A stretch of DNA of 64,000 nt from Nocardia arthritidis (GCF_011801145.1 NZ_CP046172.1:4278001-4342000); one strand, 5' to 3'. Shown: positions 1 through 8,622, numbered from the stretch's first letter. Notes: generated by a model not told the origin, from the letters alone. Numbers and translations are program-made.

Positions 1-315
1 TCGGCGCTGCGGGTGCCGGTGCCGACCGGTTCGCTGACCGACCTGACCGTTATCACCAAGCGCCCCACCACGATCGAGGAGATCAACGCCGCGTACGCGG
101 CCGCGGCGGCGGGTCCGTACCGCGGTCTGCTGTCCTACACCGAGGCGCCGATCGTGAGCAGCGATATCGTTGGCGACCCCGCCTCCTGTGTCTTCGACGC
201 CGGGCTCACCCGGGTGCTCGGACCGCAGGCGAAGGTCGTCGGCTGGTACGACAACGAGTGGGGGTACTCGAATCGGCTGATCGATCTGGCGTTGCTGATG
301 GGATCCGCGCTGTAA
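1..315 (+). CDS. gap: Glyceraldehyde-3-phosphate dehydrogenase, C-terminal part
   Basis: This is the last 104 codons of a type I glyceraldehyde-3-phosphate dehydrogenase, the glycolytic NAD-dependent enzyme that makes 1,3-bisphosphoglycerate. The reading frame is open from the first base, so the start lies outside the window. The family's catalytic-domain signatures are visible: RVPVPTGSLTDLTV near the left edge and WYDNEWGYSNR near the C-terminus. The frame ends at a TAA at 313-315. The active-site cysteine and the NAD-binding domain would lie upstream. Assignment to the family is secure. Whether this is the main glycolytic copy or a second paralogue cannot be told from the fragment. Confidence 0.93.
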   Translation, partial: SALRVPVPTGSLTDLTVITKRPTTIEEINAAYAAAAAGPYRGLLSYTEAPIVSSDIVGDPASCVFDAGLTRVLGPQAKVVGWYDNEWGYSNRLIDLALLMGSAL

Positions 316-326
316 TCCCGGTCCGC

Positions 327-578
327 TCAATAACTTTGCGACAAGTTGTATGACACGCAGCGGCCGGTGTCGCCGTTGGTCCAGCCGATGAGGATTCCGT
401 CGGTCAGGAAGCACATACTTCCGTTCGGCACGCACTGGCCGTTCGTGTTGATGACGGCGCTGCCGTTGTCGCACTTGGTGCCCGGCGGCGGTGCGGCGTG
501 CCCGACGGCCGTCGAGGCCATCGTCAATCCGAGCGCGACGACTGTGCCGGCGGCGAGGCGAGTTGGCAGGTGCGGCAT
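327..578 (-). CDS. Small secreted protein of unknown function
   Basis: An 83-residue protein with a clear Sec signal peptide: a charged start, a hydrophobic stretch to about residue 25 and an Ala-rich cleavage region (GHAAPPP). The mature part is only about 55 residues and has four cysteines (KCDNG, GQCVP, SMCFL, GRCVS), which could form two disulfides outside the cell. A GGGAGA ribosome-binding site precedes the ATG. No family was recognised. It sits tail-to-tail with gap and downstream of the monooxygenase gene on the same strand, but nothing links their functions. Confidence 0.75.
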   Translation of the reverse strand: MPHLPTRLAAGTVVALGLTMASTAVGHAAPPPGTKCDNGSAVINTNGQCVPNGSMCFLTDGILIGWTNGDTGRCVSYNLSQSY

Positions 579-587
579 GGGTTCTCC

Positions 588-2138
588 CTATCGCATCGAG
601 TCCGAGCCGACACTATAGGCGGATGTCGCGGACCGCTGCTGTGGTGCGCCTGCCCACCGGTGAAGAGTCGCTTCGAGACCGGTTGTATCGGTCGTGTCGC
701 AGGCCCAAGCGACCACCCCGTCCGGGCGGACCAGCACACCGGTCGGCGTCGCGTATTCGTCGGTCACGCGGCGCACCCGCTCGCCCCACGCCGCGCCGAG
801 CCGGGCGAACGCGCCGTCCGGAGTGCGATCGAGCAGCAGGAATTCGCCGCCGTGACCGTGATCGACGAGGCGTGAGCCGTCGCGCAGCCACAGATCGGGG
901 ACGAGCCGCCCGATCAGCGGATGGTCGCCGGGCAGCTCGACGCGCTGGTCGACGCCGGAGATCTTCTTGACCGCGTAGGTCGCGCCGTCCCCGGTGTTCA
1001 GCAGATCGGCCAAGATCCCGCGCAGCGCGGCCGATTTGGCGTCCCCGCGCATTACCGCGGTCTGGGATCGTGTCCAGTCCAGCACCCAGGCGCCGAGGGG
1101 GCGGCGTTCGGCGTCGTAGGTGTCGAGCAACCCGTCCGGCGCCCATCCGGCGACCACGGCGCCGAGCTTCCAACCCAGGTTCATCGCATCGCCGACCCCC
1201 AGGTTGAGCCCTTGACCGCTGAACGGCGGGTGCACATGTGCGGCATCGCCCGCCAAGAGCACCCGGCCCGACCGGTAGGTCGCGGCTTGGCGGGCATTGT
1301 CGGTCCAGCGGGTCGGGGTGGTGCGCAGCGCGGTCAGCGTGACGTCGGTGCCCGAGATCCGGCGCAGGCTGGTTTGCAGCTCCGCGAGGGTGACCGGCGC
1401 CGAGCGATCGACCGGACCGCCGTCGAATTCGACGGTGGCCACCCGGCCGGGCTGCGGTCCGTAGCGGTAGGCGCCTTCGGATGACCAAACCCATTTGTTC
1501 GCAAGCTTTTCCGGGTCGGCGATCTCGACGACCGCCTGGTATCCGGTGAATTCGGGGTCGGTGCCGGGAAATTCGATGCCGGCGAGGCGGCGCACGGTGC
1601 TGTGCCCGCCGTCGCAGCCGACCAGCCAGCCGGTGCGGATCCGGCCCGCGGTAGTGCCTACGAGCACGCCGTCGCCGGTGTCTTCCAGCTCGGTGACCGT
1701 CACCCCGCGATGCACCGGAACACCAAGTCGCGCAACGTGTTCGGTGTGCAGCGCGACCAGTTCACGCTGCGGCACCATTCGCGCCCCGGCGGCCGCGGTA
1801 TGTGCGGCGAGGTCGGGATCGGACCAGTCGACGAGGTCGGCATCGAGGACGATTCCCGCGAAATGTCCGGTGAATCGGTTGTCGGGCGTGCCAGCGAACG
1901 GCCCCATGCGCGCGAGCGTTTCCCGGTGCACCGCCGCGGCGGCGGGGAGCAGGCCGCGGCGGTCGAGCGCTTCGGCCGTCGGCACGTTGATCGCCTGTGC
2001 CTTCAGTGCCTCGTCGGGCTCGGTCAGGCGCTCGAGCACCTGCACTTTCGCGCCGGAGAGCGCCAGCTCAGCGGCGAGTATCAGGCCCACCGGCCCGGCT
2101 CCGACCACGGTCACGTCTCGATCATTGAACACGAACAT
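588..2138 (-). CDS. FAD-dependent aromatic monooxygenase (PHBH-like)
   Basis: A 516-residue class A flavoprotein monooxygenase that would hydroxylate an aromatic substrate using NAD(P)H and oxygen. Residues 13-18 (GAGPVG) form the FAD-binding Rossmann loop, VGCDGGHSTVR is the DG motif, and RVLLAGDAAHVHPP is the GD motif that contacts the FAD ribityl chain. The C-terminal third matches the thioredoxin-like extension of phenol and pentachlorophenol hydroxylase relatives. An upstream in-frame ATG at 2168 exists, but it would place the start beyond an operator-like palindrome, so 2138 was chosen. It is divergent from a TetR gene, which suggests induction by its substrate or a drug. Related enzymes inactivate rifampicin, but the substrate here cannot be read from sequence. 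Confidence 0.87.
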   Translation of the reverse strand: MFVFNDRDVTVVGAGPVGLILAAELALSGAKVQVLERLTEPDEALKAQAINVPTAEALDRRGLLPAAAAVHRETLARMGPFAGTPDNRFTGHFAGIVLDADLVDWSDPDLAAHTAAAGARMVPQRELVALHTEHVARLGVPVHRGVTVTELEDTGDGVLVGTTAGRIRTGWLVGCDGGHSTVRRLAGIEFPGTDPEFTGYQAVVEIADPEKLANKWVWSSEGAYRYGPQPGRVATVEFDGGPVDRSAPVTLAELQTSLRRISGTDVTLTALRTTPTRWTDNARQAATYRSGRVLLAGDAAHVHPPFSGQGLNLGVGDAMNLGWKLGAVVAGWAPDGLLDTYDAERRPLGAWVLDWTRSQTAVMRGDAKSAALRGILADLLNTGDGATYAVKKISGVDQRVELPGDHPLIGRLVPDLWLRDGSRLVDHGHGGEFLLLDRTPDGAFARLGAAWGERVRRVTDEYATPTGVLVRPDGVVAWACDTTDTTGLEATLHRWAGAPQQRSATSAYSVGSDSMR

Positions 2139-2200
2139 TGTTCTACTTACGAACACCGTTCGTGTCAAGGGCAGTGCTCTATACGCGAACGCCGTTCGTG
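2131..2200. promoter_or_regulatory. Three operator-like inverted repeats
   Basis: Three GAAC-N3-GTTC sites lie between the monooxygenase and TetR genes. The middle one, ACGAACACCGTTCGT at 2149-2163, is a perfect 6-3-6 palindrome. The right one at 2186-2198 has perfect 5-base arms around GCC. The left one at 2131-2143 is weaker and overlaps the monooxygenase start. Their centres are 18 and 36 bases apart, so they fall on a regular 18-base pitch. Position and form fit binding of the neighbouring TetR protein to repress both genes. This is inferred from sequence only. Confidence 0.7.
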
Positions 2201-2218
2201 GCGGGCTATGGTTGTCGC

Positions 2219-2932
2219 GTGAACCCGAGACAGCGGCGCGCGGCGCGCCACCTGCCGCCGAATCCGGAGGTCGAGGCCGGTCCGCGGCCGCGGCGCCGCA
2301 AGGCCCCGATCACCGTGGAACAGGTCGTCGACACCGCGCTCGGCGTCATCGCGACGGAGGGCTACGAGGCGCTCACCATGCGCAGGCTGGCCGGCGCGCT
2401 CGACACCGGACCCGCCTCGCTGTACGCGCACGTCGTCGACAAGGCCGACCTCGGCGAACTGCTCATCGGGCGGCTGTGCGCCGAACTCGTACTACCCGAA
2501 CCCGATCCGGCGGCCTGGCGGGGACAGATCCGCGACGTGTGCACCCAGCTGCGCGACAAATACCTGAAATACCCCGGGATTTCGCGCGCCGCGCTCGCAA
2601 TGGTCCCGACCGATCTCGAGATCGTGCGGATCAACGAGGGAATGCTGGCGATCCTGCTGGCGGGCGGCATCGCCCCGCAGGTCGCCGCGTGGACGGCCGA
2701 TGCCCTCCTGCTGTACGTGGCCGCGTACTGCCTCGAAATATCGGTCGTGCGTCAGCGCGCCGTGCACGACGACACCGCCTGGGTCCTCGACCGCGCCGAA
2801 CTGATCCGCAGATTCACCGCGCTGCCCGCCGAAACCTTCCCGCACACAACCCGTTACGCCGCCGAACTCACCGCGGGCGACGGCCACGAACGGTTCGATT
2901 TCACCATCGACCTGATGATCGGCGGACTCTAG
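2219..2932 (+). CDS. TetR-family regulator of the divergent monooxygenase
   Basis: A 237-residue TetR-type repressor. The N-terminal helix-turn-helix spans roughly residues 25-70 (ITVEQVVDTALGVIATEGY, then LTMRRLAGALDTGPASLYAH), and the C-terminal half is a helical TetR_C-type ligand domain. A start at 2138 is open but would run through the operator palindromes, so the GTG at 2219 just after them is preferred. It faces the flavin monooxygenase gene, the usual layout for a substrate-sensing repressor and its target. The last codons overlap the end of the convergent glyoxalase-like gene by four bases. Confidence 0.85.
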   Translation: MNPRQRRAARHLPPNPEVEAGPRPRRRKAPITVEQVVDTALGVIATEGYEALTMRRLAGALDTGPASLYAHVVDKADLGELLIGRLCAELVLPEPDPAAWRGQIRDVCTQLRDKYLKYPGISRAALAMVPTDLEIVRINEGMLAILLAGGIAPQVAAWTADALLLYVAAYCLEISVVRQRAVHDDTAWVLDRAELIRRFTALPAETFPHTTRYAAELTAGDGHERFDFTIDLMIGGL

Positions 2933-3447
2933 GTCTCTTCGGCGAAGCGCAGCACGTTGCCGAACGGATCGATGGCGGCGAGGGTGCGGAATCCACCGTC
3001 GTCCTCGATGCCGGGGCGCAGGAATTGGTATGGGCGCGAATGTAATTCGGTGCGCAGGGCCTCGACATCGCGCACCGCGATCCAGACGACGGTGTTGGGG
3101 CTGCCGTCGCCGTGATGCTCCGACAGGTGCAATACCGTATTCGACCGCGAAACCTGAAGGTAGTGCGGCATATCCGGTTCGTATTGATGCACCCAGTCGA
3201 CGGTGAATCCGAGGTAGTCGACATAGAATTCGGTCGCCTTGGCGAGGTCGAAGATGCGCAGCACCGGAATCGCGGCGGCGCAGGCGAATCCGCCGTTCGC
3301 GGTGCCGGACAGCGTATTCCAGTCGCGGGCGTTCAGCTGGCGGGCGACGATCTCCAGGCACTGGCCGTGGCCGAGCGTCACATCGTGTTCGGCCAGCGCC
3401 GAACGCAGCGCACGGGCCATGGATTTGGCGCGGGAGGTGGGTTCCAT
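2929..3447 (-). CDS. Glyoxalase-superfamily protein with N-terminal helical domain
   Basis: A 172-residue protein. The first 50 residues carry the motif LGHGQCLEIVARQL followed by ARDWNTL, seen in a family of glyoxalase-superfamily proteins. The rest is a vicinal-oxygen-chelate (glyoxalase/bleomycin-resistance) fold, including FYVDYLGF and the closing DPFGNVLRF. Members bind or modify small toxic molecules, often as dimers with a metal. Two potential metal ligands are visible (HLSEHHGDG, and the acidic C-terminal strand), but the exact activity is unknown. It converges on the TetR gene and is probably transcribed alone. Confidence 0.78.
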   Translation of the reverse strand: MEPTSRAKSMARALRSALAEHDVTLGHGQCLEIVARQLNARDWNTLSGTANGGFACAAAIPVLRIFDLAKATEFYVDYLGFTVDWVHQYEPDMPHYLQVSRSNTVLHLSEHHGDGSPNTVVWIAVRDVEALRTELHSRPYQFLRPGIEDDGGFRTLAAIDPFGNVLRFAEET

Positions 3448-3638
3448 CGGGACATCCTTGCTCGCGGCGGAAGTTGACGGTGGTGCTCACATTGCCACGA
3501 TCACGCCGCGCACTCGATGTCTCGCGTAGTTCGTCGAGGATGCGTTCACCTGCCCCGAACCGGGGGTGAGCGGCGGGCCGCACCTGGCCGATCGCCAGCT
3601 TCGCAAGCAGCCCCGCCGGCTGTCAAGGACATTGTGGG

Positions 3639-4448
3639 TCAGGACTGTCCCGCAACGGGCGTATTCGGTCCGAGGACCGAATCGTATTCGGCGGCGAGCC
3701 AAGGGGCGAGATCGTTGATGAGGTCGTCGAGGACGGCGGGGTCCGGGGCGGTGGCGGCGGTCGCGGCGGTGCGCATTTGCGCGGCGCGGGTGGGGTAGTA
3801 GCGGCCGAAGACGGTGGCGGACAGTTGCAGGTCGCTGGTCCAGCCGCCCCAACGGGGCATGACCAGGGTGAATCCGGTGCGGACGATGCGGCGGGTGGCC
3901 TTGCGGCACAGCATGATCCGGTCGGCGTCGGTGAGTTCGGTGTCGAGTTGGGCGCGCCAGGCGGCGATGGCCTGGTCCAGGTCGGCGTTGGCGGCGCGGG
4001 CGAGGCGTTCGGTGGGGCGGTAGCGGGGAAGCTGAGCGGCGAGGTCGTCGCCGAGCAGCGGGGTGCACAGGCAGGCGACCATCCAGCCGAGGTCGTGGTG
4101 GCCGATATCGTCGAGCAGCGTGGTGGTCGCGGCGATTTGCATTCCGGCGCCGTCGATCTGGGCGAAGGCGGCATCCAGTTCGGCACCGATGCGGTCGGCG
4201 TCGGCGCGGTCCTCCTCGGTGGGTTCGCGGCGCAGCGCGAGCAGCACATCGAGATCGGATACCCCTGGCACGGCGGTGCCGCGCGGCACGCTGCCGTACA
4301 GGTAGGCGCTGTGCAGTCGGCCGGGGCCGAAGGTGTCCGAGATCAATTCGCGGGTACGCGCCACCAGCGGCGCGAACTCCGGCTGAACATTGCTGAGCGA
4401 ACCCTCTCGTGCGATGAACCCATCGGCATCCAACCCGGTCACGGCCAT
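3639..4448 (-). CDS. Nucleotidyltransferase-fold protein (aminoglycoside adenylyltransferase-like)
   Basis: A 269-residue protein with the DNA polymerase beta nucleotidyltransferase signature: LYGSVPRGTAVPGVSDLDVL near residue 50 supplies the GS motif and the paired metal-binding aspartates (SDLDVL). A helical C-terminal half follows, with YYPTRAAQM and WLAAEY. Enzymes of this fold transfer AMP or GMP to drugs, proteins or RNA. The overall architecture resembles AadA-type adenylyltransferases, but homology cannot be pushed to a resistance function from sequence alone. It has its own upstream gap facing the methyltransferase gene. Confidence 0.75.
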   Translation of the reverse strand: MAVTGLDADGFIAREGSLSNVQPEFAPLVARTRELISDTFGPGRLHSAYLYGSVPRGTAVPGVSDLDVLLALRREPTEEDRADADRIGAELDAAFAQIDGAGMQIAATTTLLDDIGHHDLGWMVACLCTPLLGDDLAAQLPRYRPTERLARAANADLDQAIAAWRAQLDTELTDADRIMLCRKATRRIVRTGFTLVMPRWGGWTSDLQLSATVFGRYYPTRAAQMRTAATAATAPDPAVLDDLINDLAPWLAAEYDSVLGPNTPVAGQS

Positions 4449-4605
4449 ATATGCACTATGTCAGCGAAAGTAGCTGCATGCGAGCCCATTTCACCGCGTT
4501 TCCGCAGATCGCGAACACACCGATTCCGCCCACGGCCGAATCCGTGGCGCCCACCCGCTCGGTCCGTCTGTAATCGACCGATGGCAACGGAGGGGCTGAA
4601 ACCGA

Positions 4606-5328
4606 ATGAATACCGGATATGACGGCATCGCCGACTGGTACGAGCGCGAGTTCCTGGCGAGCCAGCGCCCGGGAGACCCGCTGGAGATCGATCGCATCCT
4701 CGGCGAATTGCTCGGCCGCCGCGAGGAAGTCGACACCTGTCTCGACATCGGTTGCGGCACCGGAATATACGCGGCCCGCCTGCGCGAGCTCGGCTGGCGC
4801 CCGCTCGGCGTCGACCTGTCCGCCCGAATGCTGGCATACGCGGCGCCCCGGCTACCGGTGGTGCGCGGCGATGCGAAACGACTTCCGTTCCACGACAACA
4901 GCATCCCGGCCGCGGTGGCGATCATGACGCATACCGATATGCCGGACTATCCGGCTGTGCTCGGCGAGGTGCGGCGGGTATTGCGACCGGGCGGGATATT
5001 CGTGCATATCGGCGTACATCCCTGCTTCTGTGGGAGTTTCGCGGATCGCGGCGACGCGGCGGCGATCGTGATCCGGCCGGGTTATCGGGAACCGCACTGG
5101 ACGACGCGGTCGTGGACCGATCGTGGATTGCGGGACAAGGTCGGGGCCGCGCATCTGCCGCTGGCCGGGTTGTTGTCCGAATTCGTCGGCGCTGGAATGG
5201 AATTGGTTGGGTTCGGGGAGGGAGGGTGGCCGACGCCGACGGTGCTCGCGGTGAAGGCGGTCAGCGTAGGGCCAGGGCGAGGAAGAAGTCGACTCGGTCT
5301 TCCAGCCGGGACAGGTCGCGGCCGGTGA
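4606..5328 (+). CDS. Class I SAM-dependent methyltransferase
   Basis: A 240-residue methyltransferase of the UbiE/Methyltransf_11 type. LDIGCGTGIYAARLRELG near residue 45 is the SAM-binding motif I, GVDLSARML is the acidic loop that binds the ribose, and EVRRVLRPGGIFVHIG is the post-II/III strand. The substrate is not evident. The final 20 or so residues are Gly/Arg-rich and read into the 3' end of the convergent pucR gene, giving a 68-base overlap, so the natural C-terminus is unremarkable in function. No operon partners are seen. Confidence 0.83.
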   Translation: MNTGYDGIADWYEREFLASQRPGDPLEIDRILGELLGRREEVDTCLDIGCGTGIYAARLRELGWRPLGVDLSARMLAYAAPRLPVVRGDAKRLPFHDNSIPAAVAIMTHTDMPDYPAVLGEVRRVLRPGGIFVHIGVHPCFCGSFADRGDAAAIVIRPGYREPHWTTRSWTDRGLRDKVGAAHLPLAGLLSEFVGAGMELVGFGEGGWPTPTVLAVKAVSVGPGRGRSRLGLPAGTGRGR

Positions 5329-6730
5329 GCTCCTCGATCCGTTGGATGCGGTAGCGCAGGGTGTTCACGTGAACGTGCAGCAGCTCAGCGCATTTCGTCC
5401 ACGAGCCGGAGACCTGGAGGAAGGTTTCCAGGGTGTGGATGAGGTCGGCGCGGTTGTCCTGGTCGTAGCTGCTGAGCGGGTCTAGCAGGCGTAGCCGGAA
5501 CATGCGGCGCACCTCGTCGGGCACGCTGGCCAGCAGCAGCATGTGGGTGGCCAGTTCGCCGTGGCCGACGACGCTGGCCCGCTGCGGGCGGGCGGCGGCC
5601 ATCCGCCGGGCGTAGCGCGCCTCCTCCACCGCGCCGCGCAGCCCCTCGCCGTCGACGATGCCGCTGACGCCGACCGAGAGCCTGCTGCCGCGCAGCCCCG
5701 GCGCCAAAGCCTCGACGGCGTCCCGTATTTCGTCGATGACGGAGCCGCCGTCGTCGGCGGGCACCAGCGCGATGGCCTCCTCCTCGACGACGCCGACCGC
5801 GGGCCGCCTGCCGAATTGCATCTCTCGCAACAACATTCGCACCTCACCCGGCCGCAGCAGATCCGCGTCGGCGGCCACCGCGAGATAGTTCTCGGTGGCG
5901 CCGAGCCCGGTGAGCTCCAGCCGGGAGATGATCTCGGCCGGTTTCGCGTCGGAGACGATCAATTGGATGAGTTCCTGCGCGAGCCGCCCGGAGGTCCGCT
6001 GCCGGTCGTCCTGCCTGGCGCGTTCGAGCGACACCACCGCGGCCAATTCCTCGGCGAGCGCGCGCCGCTCCTCCGGCCAATCCTTGAAATCGCCCTCGAA
6101 GACCAGGAACCAGTCGGCGGCGCGGGAGGTGCTGTGCTCGTCGACGGCGAACAGCGACAGCCGCCGGTCGGCGATCAGGTGCGGTAGGCGGCGGGCGCCG
6201 AGAAAGGCGGCGGTGACGTCGGCGGGCGGTTCGGCGGGCCCGGCGACCACCCGGCCGGTGGACGACAGCACCCAGCAGCGCATGCCGAGGTCGCGTTCGA
6301 TCAGCTCCAGCACCGCGCCGAGCCCGTCACCGGAGACCAGTTGGCGGTGCCGGTCGAGCACCGCGGTGAGGTCGGCGGCGCGGCCGGTCGACAGATTTCG
6401 GGTGATCTCCTCGGTGACCTGCGCGAACGCAATGTCCTCCGGGACGCGGAAGAGCGGGAGCCGGTAGCGGCGACAGGCATCGACGATATCGGGCGGCGCA
6501 CCGCCGTAGCGGGCGTCGCCGGTGGCCAGCGCGGCGGCACCGGATCGGGCGACGGCGGCGACGAACGCCTCGCTGTCGGCGGCGTCGCGGCGCCACTGCA
6601 TCCCGGTCACCACCAGCTCGCCGCCGGACAGGTAGCGGCTGGGGTCGAGCATGTCGGTGGTGACCACCCAGCGCACGAACCGGTCGAGCTGATCCTCGCC
6701 GGTGACCAGCTGTAGGCCCAGGTCAGTCAT
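5261..6730 (-). CDS. pucR: PucR-family regulator of purine catabolism
   Basis: A 489-residue PucR-type regulator. The N-terminal PucR domain covers about residues 5-120, a GGDEF-like middle domain follows, and the C-terminal HTH_30 domain shows the family hallmark ending in LHVHVNTLRYRIQRIEEL. The start was set at the ATG at 6730 (MTDLGLQLV); the frame is open further upstream but that part crosses the divergent uraD gene and has no homology. Divergence from the urate/xanthine operon supports control of purine use, as in Bacillus subtilis. A pair of GTTAAC sites lies just upstream of this start and may be its own binding site. Confidence 0.88.
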   Translation of the reverse strand: MTDLGLQLVTGEDQLDRFVRWVVTTDMLDPSRYLSGGELVVTGMQWRRDAADSEAFVAAVARSGAAALATGDARYGGAPPDIVDACRRYRLPLFRVPEDIAFAQVTEEITRNLSTGRAADLTAVLDRHRQLVSGDGLGAVLELIERDLGMRCWVLSSTGRVVAGPAEPPADVTAAFLGARRLPHLIADRRLSLFAVDEHSTSRAADWFLVFEGDFKDWPEERRALAEELAAVVSLERARQDDRQRTSGRLAQELIQLIVSDAKPAEIISRLELTGLGATENYLAVAADADLLRPGEVRMLLREMQFGRRPAVGVVEEEAIALVPADDGGSVIDEIRDAVEALAPGLRGSRLSVGVSGIVDGEGLRGAVEEARYARRMAAARPQRASVVGHGELATHMLLLASVPDEVRRMFRLRLLDPLSSYDQDNRADLIHTLETFLQVSGSWTKCAELLHVHVNTLRYRIQRIEELTGRDLSRLEDRVDFFLALALR

Positions 6731-6764
6731 GGTGAGCAGGGATCGAAGTCGCACGTTTGCGAAG

Positions 6765-6779
6765 GTTAACAGGGTTAAC
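6765..6779. promoter_or_regulatory. Tandem GTTAAC sites, candidate PucR box
   Basis: GTTAAC occurs twice in 15 bases (6765-6770 and 6774-6779), separated by AGG, in the gap between pucR and uraD. Each copy is preceded by G and so reads GGTTAAC. The PucR box described in Bacillus subtilis ends in TTGGTTAA, which shares the GGTTAA core. The site lies 35-49 bases upstream of the pucR ATG and about 135 bases upstream of uraD. Function is inferred from position and partial resemblance only. Confidence 0.45.
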
Positions 6780-6913
6780 GAGAGGTGGCCTTGGACATAA
6801 GTACAAAAGCTGGGTTGTGAAGCAGCGCACAATTCAGATTTCTCGCTTCTGGCTGTGGATCTCCAATGCGGGTGTACTGGGCTGACCACCGGATATGGCC
6901 GCATGGAGGTTGG

Positions 6914-7441
6914 ATGTCGAATGGAATCGGATGGCTCAACGCGCTGCCGCCCGACCAGGCCGAGCGGGAACTGCTCACCTGCTGCGCCTCGCCGAGGTGG
7001 GCGCGCACGGTGGCGTCGGGTCTCCCGTACGCCGATGCGGCCGTCCTGATCGAGACCGCGACCGCCGCGGTCCGCGAACTGGCCTGGCCCGATGTCGAGG
7101 CGGCGCTCGCCGCCCACCCGCGCATCGGTGATCGCGCCGAAACCAAAGGGCCGCATGGCCTTTCGGAGCGGGAAGCGGCCTGGTCGCGGTCCGAGCAGTC
7201 CGGTGCGGCCGACGCCGACACGGCCGTGCTCGCGGCGCTCGCGCAGGGTAACCGGGACTACGAGCAGCGCTTCGGCCATGTGTTCCTGATCCGGGCGGCC
7301 GGGCGCGACGCGGCGGAGATGCTCGTGGAATTGCACAAACGGCTGGGGAACCCGCCCGAGGTGGAGCGCGATGTGGTGCGCGATCAGCTCGCCGAGATCA
7401 CCGGGCTGCGGGTGGCCAAGCTGGTGGAGGGACACAGTTGA
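6914..7441 (+). CDS. uraD: OHCU decarboxylase
   Basis: A 175-residue 2-oxo-4-hydroxy-4-carboxy-5-ureidoimidazoline decarboxylase, the third step of urate breakdown, giving (S)-allantoin. LAAHPRIGDR contains the family's active-site His-Pro-Arg stretch, and YEQRFGHVFLIRAAGR is the conserved F-G-x-x-F-L-I motif. The ATG at 6914 was chosen because GGAGGT sits four bases before it; an upstream ATG at 6866 lacks such a site. It is the first gene of the urate/xanthine operon and its stop overlaps the start of uraH. Confidence 0.9.
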   Translation: MSNGIGWLNALPPDQAERELLTCCASPRWARTVASGLPYADAAVLIETATAAVRELAWPDVEAALAAHPRIGDRAETKGPHGLSEREAAWSRSEQSGAADADTAVLAALAQGNRDYEQRFGHVFLIRAAGRDAAEMLVELHKRLGNPPEVERDVVRDQLAEITGLRVAKLVEGHS

Positions 7442-7737
7442 GTCTGTCCACCCATGTGCTGAATGCCGCGACGGGCCGCCCGGCGGCCGGCCTCGCTGTC
7501 CGGCTGGTCGCCGCGGACGGCATGGTGCTGGCCGACCGGCGCACCGATGACGACGGCCGGGTCAAGGATCTGCCCGCGCCCGCGCCCGGCGTGCACCGAC
7601 TGATCTTCGACACCGCGGCGGTGAGCCCCTTCTATCCGACGGTCACCATCGAATTCACCGTCACCGATGCCGACGAGCACTACCACGTGCCGTTGCTGCT
7701 GAGTCCGTATTCCTACTCCACCTATCGAGGTAGCTGA
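7438..7737 (+). CDS. uraH: 5-hydroxyisourate hydrolase (transthyretin-like)
   Basis: A 99-residue HIU hydrolase that opens 5-hydroxyisourate to OHCU. The family's N-terminal LSTHVLNAATGRPAAGL (with the catalytic His) and the C-terminal YRGS tetrapeptide are both intact. The start is a TTG at 7438 that overlaps the uraD stop, with GGAGG eight bases upstream, so the two are translationally coupled. The length is normal for bacterial UraH. It acts between the uricase encoded just downstream and UraD. Confidence 0.92.
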   Translation: MSLSTHVLNAATGRPAAGLAVRLVAADGMVLADRRTDDDGRVKDLPAPAPGVHRLIFDTAAVSPFYPTVTIEFTVTDADEHYHVPLLLSPYSYSTYRGS

Positions 7738-7740
7738 ACA

Positions 7741-8619
7741 ATGTCGATCAAGCTCGGTCCGAACCGATACGGAAAGTCGGAGAACCGTGTCGTCAAGGTG
7801 ACGAAAAACGGTGGCGTACATGAGATTCGGGATCTCAACGTGAGCGTCGCGCTCTCCGGCGAGATGGACCAGGTGCATCTCACCGGCGACAACGCGACGG
7901 TGCTGCCGACCGACACCCAGAAGAACACCGTCTTCGCCTTCGCCAAGGAATACGGCATCGATTCGCCCGAGGCGTTCGGTCTTTTGCTCGCAAGGCATTT
8001 CGTCGGCTCACAGGAGCCGATCCATCATGCGCGGGTTTCGCTCGAGGAGTACGGCTGGGAGCGGATCGTCGCCGACAACGGCGACAAACAGCATTCCTTC
8101 GTGCGCAACGGTCAGGAGACCCGGACGGCCCGGGTGCACTTCGACGGCGAAAACGCCTGGGTGGTATCGGGTTTGCGCAATCTGGTGGTTCTGAACTCGA
8201 CCGGTTCGGAATTCCACGGCTACATCAAGGACAAGTACACCACCCTGCGCGAGACCACCGACCGGATCCTGGCCACCGAGGTGAACGCCGAATGGCGGCA
8301 CGCCTTCGATGCCACCGCCGATTGGGACAAGTCCTACCGGGAGGCGCGGCGCGCGATGCTGGAGGCGTTCGCGCAGACGCACAGCCTCTCGCTGCAGCAG
8401 ACCCTCTACGCCATGGGCGACAGGGTGCTCGCCGCCTGTCCGGAGATCGTCGAGGTGCGGCTCTCGCTGCCGAACAAACACCACTTCGAGGTGGATCTGG
8501 AGCCGTTCGGGCTGGTCAACGATAACGAGGTGTTCTTCGCCGCCGACCGCCCGTACGGGCTCATCGAGGGCGCCGTGCTGCGCGAGGACGCCCCGGCCCC
8601 CGGCCCGGCGTGGGAGTGA
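7741..8619 (+). CDS. uox: Urate oxidase (copy 1)
   Basis: A 292-residue cofactor-free uricase converting urate and oxygen to 5-hydroxyisourate and hydrogen peroxide. Family motifs seen are YGKSENRVVKV (with the catalytic Lys), VLPTDTQKNT (catalytic Thr), STGSEFHGY, DKYTTLRET and NKHHFEVDL. It begins three bases after uraH and is followed within four bases by the xanthine dehydrogenase genes, so urate is made and consumed by one operon. A second uricase gene lies at 17996, in an equivalent uraD-uraH context. Confidence 0.95.
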   Translation: MSIKLGPNRYGKSENRVVKVTKNGGVHEIRDLNVSVALSGEMDQVHLTGDNATVLPTDTQKNTVFAFAKEYGIDSPEAFGLLLARHFVGSQEPIHHARVSLEEYGWERIVADNGDKQHSFVRNGQETRTARVHFDGENAWVVSGLRNLVVLNSTGSEFHGYIKDKYTTLRETTDRILATEVNAEWRHAFDATADWDKSYREARRAMLEAFAQTHSLSLQQTLYAMGDRVLAACPEIVEVRLSLPNKHHFEVDLEPFGLVNDNEVFFAADRPYGLIEGAVLREDAPAPGPAWE

Positions 8620-8622
8620 GCG

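Noticed and set aside
588..2138. Rifampicin monooxygenase
   Set aside because: The family is right but the protein is longer than the known Nocardia enzyme, and I could not confirm substrate-specific residues.
5261..7435. PucR frame extended to 724 residues
   Set aside because: The extra 235 N-terminal residues lie over the divergent uraD gene and have no homology; the PucR domain begins at the ATG at 6730.
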